A DNA stretch of 53,696 nt from Betaproteobacteria bacterium (lineage in GTDB: Bacteria; Pseudomonadota; Gammaproteobacteria; Burkholderiales; Rhodocyclaceae): NCBI GenBank assembly GCA_016234745.1, contig JACRAR010000083.1, forward strand, positions 1-53,696. The letters are read 5' to 3'. The first letter of the stretch is position 1. Each line of letters opens with the position of its first letter. The notes under the pieces are model-generated. The model was not told the origin of the DNA. It made no database searches and was given only the letters and a program-made list of their open reading frames with translations. The position numbers were made by a program, and so were the translations under genes. Below are positions 36,455 to 43,348 of the stretch, one piece after another.

Positions 36455-36496
36455 TTGACCTAAATCAACTCTCTGAAGGCTCGTCGGCGTGAGAAT
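36455..36496 (+). promoter_or_regulatory. Class II FNR/CRP-type promoter of surface cytochrome 2
   Basis: TTGACCTAAATCAA (36455-36468), 22 bases, GAGAAT (36491-36496), then CGCG. Predicted start near 36503, leaving a 176-base leader that contains a small open frame (ATG at 36510) running into the cytochrome start in another frame. Confidence 0.75.
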
Positions 36497-36678
36497 CGCG
36501 AGCAATTGTATGGATAGATTTTGGCAGGATGCCTGGATGAATTTATCGCCGAGTCAGTTCCGGCGGCATGATGATGGATTTTTCAGGCGAGACAAGAGAA
36601 AGCAACAGGAAGTTTTGGTTTTGATGATGTGGTGTTTGAGTATATTTTATGACATTGGCAATATTAAAGGAGATGGGT

Positions 36679-39366
36679 ATGCATACGCAAAGTAGCAAAT
36701 GGAAAAGGTTGTCGCTGTTGGTGACAAGCTTGGCCGCCGCTGCGTTCTTGTTGCAAGGATGCGGTGGATCGGATGGAGACACGGGACCGGCCGGTCCGGC
36801 AGGCCCCACAGGCGCTACTGGCGCAACAGGTGCACCAGGCAAGGATCTGACCGCTGTAGTCAAGGTTGCCAACCTTACTGCGGACGAATGGGCAGATCTC
36901 AAGCCCCAGGTCACGGTGACAGGCGTCACCATATCCAGCCCACCCGTCGTCAACTTTACGGTGAAGGACGACAAGGGCAACGCTGTGGTTGGTCTGGGCA
37001 ACACAAGCAAGTCCGCGACAGCGACGGTCTCGAGCTATCCCAACCTGGCCTTCGCGCTCGCCAAACTGGTTCCGGGCAGCAATGGCAGCCCCAGCAAATG
37101 GGTCAGCTACATTGTGACCACGGTGCCTTCCACCACGACCGCGGCGACCGCCACCCGTCCTTCCACGGACAACACCGGCACGCTGGTGGATAACGGCGAC
37201 GGTTCGTACAAGTATACGTTCTATCGCGATATCACAGCCATCAAGGCCCAGGTTGCGGCGATGACCCTCACGGCGCCCAACGTCGCGGCTGATCTGGGTG
37301 ATCTGACCTATGAGCCGAACCTGACCCACCGCTTGGTGGTCACGGTTTCCGGCAATGCGCGCGGCACCGGCAGCAATACCGCAGACGGCGTCACCGTGAT
37401 AACCGGTGTGCCGATGAAGAACCCGTCGCACGGCTTTTATGATTTCATCCCGGCCACCGGCAAGGCTGTTGCGGCAACCGATACCCAGCGCGAGATCGTC
37501 AAGATTTCCGCCTGCTTCGAATGCCACACCAAGTTCACCTTCCATGGCGGCGGTCGTCAGGATACGAAGTACTGCGTGGTTTGCCATACCGACCAGCGCA
37601 AGTTCGGCAGGGCGGAGGCCACCACCACTGCCACCGGCTATTCAGGCAGCACCTACCTGGTAAATGGCCACACAATAGGCAACCTGCCCAACTTCGTGCA
37701 CAAGCTCCACATGGGCGAAGAGTTGACGAAGACCGGCTACAATTATGCCAACGTGCTGTTCAATGAAATTCTTTATCCTCAGCCGATCACCAACTGCGTC
37801 AAGTGCCATTCCAATTCCACGGCGACCCCGCAGGGCGACAACTGGAAGAACGTGCCGAGCCGCCTGGTTTGTGGCGCCTGCCACGACGGCATCAACTTTG
37901 CCACGGGTCAGGGCACCACGCTCGCTGGCGAGACGCATGGCCACGTCGGCGGAGCCAAGGCCGACGACAAGCTCTGCATCATCTGCCATGATGCGACCAA
38001 CATCCCGACTTACCACGTGACCGTCGATCCCACGGGTTCGAGCGGCCGCGCCGGCTATCCGGCGAATACCGCAACCAATGTTCCCACGCCGGGCTATCCT
38101 TCCGGCCAAGGTCCATCGATCCCCGTAACGTCGCAACTCGGCAATCTGCCGGCCGGCGTCTTCAAGATCGATTATGAAATCAGCAAGGTTACTGTCGCCG
38201 GTGCCGCCGGTGCCAAGAAAGCCAGCGTGATCTATCGCATCCTCAAGGACGGCAGCCCGGTGACCTTGAACAGCACAGGCTATCTGATCGACAACGTCGA
38301 TGGCTCGCCCAGTATCTATGTGGCTTACGGTGTGCCTCAGGACGGCATCACGACCCCGGTCGATTGGAACGCCAGCATCAACGCCACGGTCAAGGATATT
38401 CGCGATGCCAAGAACGGTAATTCGCAGACCGGCCCCGACGCCAACGGCTGGTATACCGCGACGCTGGGTGCTATCGTCCCCGATGCCGCCGCCATGGTTA
38501 CTGGTGCGATAGGCCTCAATTATCAGGGTTTCGTGCAGTTGGGACACGCCTCCTACCCCAATGGAATCAGGTTGCGCGAGCCGGCCTTCGTAATGAAGAC
38601 CGCCGACGGCTACACCGCCCGCCGCAGCATCGTCACCGCCGCCAAGTGCAACAGTTGCCACGGCCAGTTGGGCGTCAAGCCCTCCTTCCACGGCGGCGCG
38701 CGTAATAACGGCGCAGGCTGTGCGATCTGCCATACGCCCAACAATGCCACTGGTCATGTCGGAGCTAACTACAGCTTTGGCGGTGGCTGGTCGGTCGCGG
38801 TAAAAAATCTGGTTCACAGCATTCACGCCTCGGCGAAACGGGAGAATGCATATACCTACGAGGCGACTGCTGACAACCTGACGGGTTTCCAGAAAGTCAC
38901 CTATCCATCGGTCCTGAATAATTGCGAGCAATGCCACGTTCCTGGCAGCTATGACTTTAGCGCGACTGCCAACGCGGCAGCATTGCCCAATCTGCTTTGG
39001 ACCACCGATGCCAGAGGCAACATGACCAATGATGCAACGACCAATCCGACCAACATTGCGTCGATTGGTTTGTCGCCCTGGGTAACGGCGCAGATCAACT
39101 ACACGACCGACAATCTGGTGTCCTCGCCGGTGGCTTCCAGTTGTTTCGGCTGCCACGACAGCAAGGCTGCGGTTGCCCACATGCGGGGTAATGGCGGAAC
39201 CATCGTTGCACTGGCTTCCAGCGTCGGCAATGGCGTCGCTCGCCCGGTTACGACGACCTCGCCGCCAACCAACGGTGCGTTCAAATTCACCGCGACAGAG
39301 TCCTGCATGGTTTGTCATGGTTCCGGCAAGGTTGCCGACATCAAGACAATGCACTTCACGTTCTAA
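36679..39366 (+). CDS. OmcA/MtrC-family decaheme surface lipoprotein 2
   Basis: 895 aa. Lipobox LLQGC (Cys28), then nine Gly-X-Y triplets at 30-56 including GPA GPA GPT GAT. Ten CXXCH motifs: CFECH, CVVCH, CVKCH, CGACH, CIICH, CNSCH, CAICH, CEQCH, CFGCH, CMVCH. The first ~90 residues are nearly the same as in cytochrome 1, and both share DGDGSYKYTF-like and NLTHRLVV-like segments, so they are tandem duplicates. Unlike cytochromes 1 and 3 it has no Cys-X8-Cys in the first beta domain. Start 6 bases after AAAGGAG. Predicted outer-surface terminal reductase of the Mtr conduit, with its own promoter and terminator. Confidence 0.93.
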   Translation: MHTQSSKWKRLSLLVTSLAAAAFLLQGCGGSDGDTGPAGPAGPTGATGATGAPGKDLTAVVKVANLTADEWADLKPQVTVTGVTISSPPVVNFTVKDDKGNAVVGLGNTSKSATATVSSYPNLAFALAKLVPGSNGSPSKWVSYIVTTVPSTTTAATATRPSTDNTGTLVDNGDGSYKYTFYRDITAIKAQVAAMTLTAPNVAADLGDLTYEPNLTHRLVVTVSGNARGTGSNTADGVTVITGVPMKNPSHGFYDFIPATGKAVAATDTQREIVKISACFECHTKFTFHGGGRQDTKYCVVCHTDQRKFGRAEATTTATGYSGSTYLVNGHTIGNLPNFVHKLHMGEELTKTGYNYANVLFNEILYPQPITNCVKCHSNSTATPQGDNWKNVPSRLVCGACHDGINFATGQGTTLAGETHGHVGGAKADDKLCIICHDATNIPTYHVTVDPTGSSGRAGYPANTATNVPTPGYPSGQGPSIPVTSQLGNLPAGVFKIDYEISKVTVAGAAGAKKASVIYRILKDGSPVTLNSTGYLIDNVDGSPSIYVAYGVPQDGITTPVDWNASINATVKDIRDAKNGNSQTGPDANGWYTATLGAIVPDAAAMVTGAIGLNYQGFVQLGHASYPNGIRLREPAFVMKTADGYTARRSIVTAAKCNSCHGQLGVKPSFHGGARNNGAGCAICHTPNNATGHVGANYSFGGGWSVAVKNLVHSIHASAKRENAYTYEATADNLTGFQKVTYPSVLNNCEQCHVPGSYDFSATANAAALPNLLWTTDARGNMTNDATTNPTNIASIGLSPWVTAQINYTTDNLVSSPVASSCFGCHDSKAAVAHMRGNGGTIVALASSVGNGVARPVTTTSPPTNGAFKFTATESCMVCHGSGKVADIKTMHFTF

Positions 39367-39377
39367 TCTTGCAAAGC

Positions 39378-39401
39378 GGGATCAGGTTACGGCCTGATCC
39401 C
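39378..39401 (+). terminator. Hairpin after surface cytochrome 2
   Basis: 9-bp stem GGGATCAGG/CCTGATCCC with a 6-base loop, 12 bases after the stop codon. No T-run follows, so it is more likely a 3' stabilising hairpin in front of the true terminator at 39418. Confidence 0.45.
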
Positions 39402-39417
39402 CGCTGAGGCGAATTTC

Positions 39418-39456
39418 CTGACCCGGTTGCGGCGACGCAACCGGGTCAGTTATTTT
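39418..39456 (+). terminator. Rho-independent terminator of surface cytochrome 2
   Basis: Perfect 13-bp stem (CTGACCCGGTTGC 39418-39430, GCAACCGGGTCAG 39437-39449), 6-base loop, followed by TTATTTT. Confidence 0.88.
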
Positions 39457-39501
39457 CGTCTATCCATTTATCTCAATTCTATCGGCCAGGAAATCGGCCA
39501 A

Positions 39502-40005
39502 ATGGCATCTAAATCAATATCCCAATACACTCAGCAGCAGCAGATGGAACCTCTGATGCCGCAGCAAAGACTGGATGAACTCCTGGAGCGCGCGCGGGAT
39601 GTGGTGGAGAAATCGCTGCGACTCAAGGCGGCACACACCCCGCAACCTATCCAGTTTGCGCGAACTGGTACGGGCGATGAACTCTTACTATTCGAACCGC
39701 ATCGAGGGGCAAAGTACATACCCCAAAAATATTGAGCGCACCCTTCGTCTGGATTTTTCAGATAAGCCCGATATTGCTCGACTGCAACGCTTGGCCTTGG
39801 CACATTTCGAAGCCGAACATGAGCTCGAGCAATTGGTCGAGGCAGGAGAGGTTGCGCTATAAACAGCCTTCCTGCAGAAGGCCCATGCGGCGCTGTATGG
39901 GCACCTGTCCGCTGAAGACCGTGCATCGCCTGATGGCCAAGTGTTGTCCATCGACCCAAGGAATTGGTTCCAGTTATTTCCGGCTATCTTTCCGCAAAAA
40001 CAATG
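39502..40005 (+). pseudogene. Broken Fic-family protein gene
   Basis: Starting at the ATG at 39502, one frame gives the N-terminal region of a Fic protein (DELLERARDVVEKSLRL). A frameshift near 39655 moves the similarity to another frame, which continues RELVRAMNSYYSNRIEGQSTYP and PDIARLQRLALAHFEAEHE. That frame meets an in-frame TAA at 39860-39862 and then goes on as TAFLQKAHAALYGHLSAEDR to a TGA at 40003-40005. The catalytic HPFxxGNGR core that should follow is absent. The gene is thus frameshifted, interrupted and 3'-truncated. Its end runs into the FNR-type box of cytochrome 3, five bases away, suggesting that the cytochrome 3 unit was joined to it by recombination. Confidence 0.75.
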
Positions 40006-40009
40006 AGGC

Positions 40010-40051
40010 TTGACGTACATCAAGCATTGGCGCTTGCGCTGGGATGAGAAT
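40010..40051 (+). promoter_or_regulatory. Class II FNR/CRP-type promoter of surface cytochrome 3
   Basis: TTGACGTACATCAA (40010-40023), 22 bases, GAGAAT (40046-40051). The box differs from the other three only in its two central bases G and C. Predicted start near 40058, 65-base leader. Confidence 0.72.
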
Positions 40052-40122
40052 CCCATGCTAAGCACCGGGTTAGCCCGTGTTGCTTGAGAGCTGTTATTTG
40101 GGGATGTTTAAAGGAGATGGGC

Positions 40123-42675
40123 ATGCATACACAAAGTGGCAAATGGAAAGGGTGGTCGCTGTTGGCAACCACGCTGGTGACAGCCGCGTTCTTGTTACAA
40201 GGCTGCGGTGGTTCTGATGGCTCAGCGGGTCCGGCGGGTCCTGCGGGTGCGACAGGAGCGACGGGTGCCACAGGAGCGCCAGGCAAGGACCTGACCAATA
40301 CGGTAAGCATTCCCAGCAACTCGGGGACGGCTACGGATGCCTCCTCTGCCGCCTGGAAGGCACTTGCGCCCCAAGTTACGGTGACCGGCGTCACCATCGC
40401 CAGCGCACCGGTCGTCAAATTCACGGTCAAGGATGCCAACGGCAACCCGATCGTGGGTCTGGGCAACAAATCCCAAAGCGCCACCGCCTCGGTACCCGTC
40501 CTGACCAACATCGCCTTCACCCTGGCCAAACTGGTGCCCGGCAGCAATGGCGCCCCCAGCAAGTGGGTCAGCTATAACGTGCTGCGTCCGCCGACAGTTG
40601 CCGAAAAAGCCGGCACGGTTGCTGCGACGACGTCGTGCGATTCCACGACAGCGCCGACCTGGTGCGGCACCTACCCGACGACCGATACCCAAGGCACCCT
40701 GGTGGATAACGGCGATGGCAGCTATCAATATACCTTCTACCGCGATCCCAAGCAGGTCGCCACGCTGGCGGCGAAGCTGATCGATACCGCCAACGGCCTC
40801 AACAAGAAAGCCGACCTGGGCGACCTGACGTTCGACGCGAGCCTGACCCACCGCCTTGGCATCCAACTCGGCGGCAATGCTCCGGGCACCGGTTCCAACA
40901 CGCCGAATGCCGTGACGGTGACGCCAGCCGTTGCGATGGTCAACACTGCGAATGTCGTGTACGACTTCAGGCCGGACGGTGGAGCAAAAAGCACGACCCG
41001 CGAAATCACCAAGATCGATGCCTGCGGCGGGTGTCATGAAGGACAAGTCCTGGCGCACGGCAGCCGCAAGGATCCCAACTATTGCGTGACCTGCCATACC
41101 GATCAGATCAAATACTCCTTCAGCATGGAAGCGCCGGCCACTGGCCTGACTCTGACGGGAGGCACGACCGGCACCACCGCGCAAAAACGTGCTGAGACGG
41201 CTGTCGTCGACGGTCGTGCCATCGGCAATTTCCCCAACTTCATCCACAAACTGCACATGGGCAGCCGGCTGATCAAACAGGGCTACAACTACAACGCCAA
41301 TGGCGGCGCCATGATGTTCAACACCGTCAAATACCCGCAGGATGTGCTGAATTGCACCAAGTGCCATGACGGTTCAGCCAGCGCAGCCAACAAGACCGCT
41401 GATGGCGACAACTGGAAGAGCGTGCCCAGCCGCCTGGCTTGCGGCGCCTGCCACGACGGCATCAATTTCGCCACCGGCCAGGGCACCACGGCAGCCAAGG
41501 CGACCACGGGCCACATTGGCGGTGCCAAAGCCGACGATGCGCAATGCGTCCTGTGTCATGACGCCACGACCATCCCCGTCTATCACAGCGAGAAAATGCC
41601 TTCCACCGCCGATGCGGCGAAGCGCACCATGAGCGCAACCATCACCAAGGTGACGGTTGGCGCAACCGACGGCAGCGTCAATGTGACCTTCAAAGTCACG
41701 GATAACGGCGTAGCGGTCACCGACATGACCAAGTTCACCAAACCCTCGTTCGGGCTGGTCAAACTGGTTCCGGCAGCCAATGGGGAAGGCAGTCACTGGG
41801 TAAGCTATACCAGCCGTTTCCGCACCAAGTCGGCCACCATGGCGCCGGTACTGCAGGCTTCCAATGAAAATGCGGGCACGCTGACGGCCAATGCGGACGG
41901 CACTTTCAACTACAAGTTCGCCCTGCTCACGGCCAGTACCGAAGGTGACATCAGAACCGTCACCCATGCCCATAACGTGTCGACCATAGCTCCTTATGCG
42001 ACAACGAATTGGACCGGCGCAGGCGCAACGATCGCCGGCACCGGCCTGAACGCAGTCGCGTATGAGCCCACCCTGACCCATCGTGTCGCGATGACCTTCC
42101 AGAAGGTTGGTACGACGAATGTGGACAATGCCACCAATGCCACCTTCGACTTTGTTCCCGCCGGCGGCACCGTGACCTCGACGCGCAATATCGTGACGAT
42201 GAACAACTGCGCCACCTGTCATGCCGGAGGCAAACTGCATTCCGGCTATGCCACTGAGTATTGCGTCACTTGCCACAATCAGGGAACTTTCGACCCCTAC
42301 ACGGCCGAAACAGTCGATTTCCAGAGACTGGTCCACAAGGTGCACATGGGCGCTGATCTGCCCAGCGTCAAGGCCGGTGGCACTTACGTGATCAATGGCG
42401 CACATGATTACACTACCGCTGTTTTCCCGGGTAACCTCAAGAACTGCGCCAACGCCTGCCACAAGCAGACGGCCACCAAGGTCGGCAGTACCACCTTGCT
42501 TGAGAACCGTGCCAATTGGGAAACCACGCCGACCAGCCGTGCTTGCGGCGCTTGCCACGACAGTGCAACCGCATCGGCGCATATCGCCTCCCAGATCAAC
42601 GCGGGCGTCGAGACCTGCGCGGTCTGTCACGCTCCAGGTGCCGTGGCTGCCGTGAAAGAGGTGCATAGCAAGTAA
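40123..42675 (+). CDS. OmcA/MtrC-family surface cytochrome 3 with one CX3CH site
   Basis: 850 aa. Lipobox LLQGC (Cys28), nine Gly-X-Y triplets at 30-56. Heme sites in order: CGGCH, CVTCH, CTKCH, CGACH, CVLCH, CATCH, CVTCH, then CANACH, CGACH, CAVCH. The eighth is Cys-X3-Cys-His: paralogues have NCEACH, NCEQCH and NCNMCH there, so one codon has been inserted. It may still bind heme, making a decaheme protein, or be a nonaheme. A Cys-X8-Cys pair identical to that of cytochrome 1 (CDSTTAPTWC) lies in the first beta domain. The start is 6 bases after AAAGGAG. Same predicted role as the other surface cytochromes. Confidence 0.92.
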   Translation: MHTQSGKWKGWSLLATTLVTAAFLLQGCGGSDGSAGPAGPAGATGATGATGAPGKDLTNTVSIPSNSGTATDASSAAWKALAPQVTVTGVTIASAPVVKFTVKDANGNPIVGLGNKSQSATASVPVLTNIAFTLAKLVPGSNGAPSKWVSYNVLRPPTVAEKAGTVAATTSCDSTTAPTWCGTYPTTDTQGTLVDNGDGSYQYTFYRDPKQVATLAAKLIDTANGLNKKADLGDLTFDASLTHRLGIQLGGNAPGTGSNTPNAVTVTPAVAMVNTANVVYDFRPDGGAKSTTREITKIDACGGCHEGQVLAHGSRKDPNYCVTCHTDQIKYSFSMEAPATGLTLTGGTTGTTAQKRAETAVVDGRAIGNFPNFIHKLHMGSRLIKQGYNYNANGGAMMFNTVKYPQDVLNCTKCHDGSASAANKTADGDNWKSVPSRLACGACHDGINFATGQGTTAAKATTGHIGGAKADDAQCVLCHDATTIPVYHSEKMPSTADAAKRTMSATITKVTVGATDGSVNVTFKVTDNGVAVTDMTKFTKPSFGLVKLVPAANGEGSHWVSYTSRFRTKSATMAPVLQASNENAGTLTANADGTFNYKFALLTASTEGDIRTVTHAHNVSTIAPYATTNWTGAGATIAGTGLNAVAYEPTLTHRVAMTFQKVGTTNVDNATNATFDFVPAGGTVTSTRNIVTMNNCATCHAGGKLHSGYATEYCVTCHNQGTFDPYTAETVDFQRLVHKVHMGADLPSVKAGGTYVINGAHDYTTAVFPGNLKNCANACHKQTATKVGSTTLLENRANWETTPTSRACGACHDSATASAHIASQINAGVETCAVCHAPGAVAAVKEVHSK

Positions 42676-42774
42676 TGTGGATGAGCGTATGGCGGGTGTT
42701 GCCTGTCCTACGCTCTGTACCAACAGCGATGAGCCACAAGGCAACGTGGCTTCCATCGCAGGACTTGACCAGCT

Positions 42775-42802
42775 AACCCGGGTGCGGTGACGTATCCGGG
42801 TT
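42775..42802 (+). terminator. Weak hairpin after surface cytochrome 3
   Basis: 7-bp stem AACCCGG/CCGGGTT with a 14-base loop and only a short AT-rich tail. It may let some transcription continue into the HhH gene, which has no recognisable promoter of its own. Confidence 0.45.
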
Positions 42803-42857
42803 ATCATTTGCAAGGTTTGCTTTTGATTTAACACTGTCGCGCGTCATAAGGAATCCC

Positions 42858-43289
42858 ATGAAACGTCAAACCCTTTTTGTTACCCTGATCGCCAGTCTGC
42901 TGTTCTGCTTGGTTACCCCGTTATTTGCCGCGGACTACGTCCATGATTCCGCTGATGAGGGCACTCCCCCACGCAAGTCTAAGGCGGCGTCGAAGAAACC
43001 CAATCCGAAGATTGAGGCGAAGATGAAGGAAGCCGCCAAGATCAAGCTGACCGACATCAATGGTGCTTCGGCGGAAGAACTCAAGAAATTGCCCGGAATC
43101 ACCGATACCGAAGCGAAGAAGATCATTGCTGGCCGCCCTTATGCCAGCAAGGCGCATCTGGTGACGCGCAACATCATCGCCAACGAAGTGTATGAAGGCC
43201 TCAAGAAACTCGTGATCGCCAAGCAGCCCAACAAGGATGCGAAGGACAACGCGGCCTTGTATGCGCCCAAGAGTGCACCGAAAAAATAG
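42858..43289 (+). CDS. Exported helix-hairpin-helix (ComEA-like) protein
   Basis: 143 aa with a signal peptide (cleavage after FAA, about residue 24). A Lys-rich region is followed by one (HhH)2 domain at about 60-118: KLTDINGASAEELKKLPGIT, then EAKKIIAGRPYASKAHL, the ComEA-type non-sequence-specific DNA-binding fold. The C-terminus is also Lys-rich. ComEA binds DNA in the periplasm during uptake; here the gene sits between two surface cytochromes with no other competence gene nearby, so another role is possible. AAGGA lies 5-6 bases before the ATG. 59 bases separate it from cytochrome 4. Confidence 0.82.
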   Translation: MKRQTLFVTLIASLLFCLVTPLFAADYVHDSADEGTPPRKSKAASKKPNPKIEAKMKEAAKIKLTDINGASAEELKKLPGITDTEAKKIIAGRPYASKAHLVTRNIIANEVYEGLKKLVIAKQPNKDAKDNAALYAPKSAPKK

Positions 43290-43348
43290 TTGCAGGGTTC
43301 CGCTCGTTTGAGGCGGAGTGAGACTGATTGGAAAGTGGGTAGGAAAAA

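Noticed and set aside
33359-39972. TT(A/G)GTTCC 44-45 bases before the FNR-type boxes of cytochromes 1-3, as a second regulatory element
   Set aside because: In cytochrome 3 the match lies in the decayed fic coding sequence and there is none at mtrA, so it is most easily explained by chance or by duplication of the first two.
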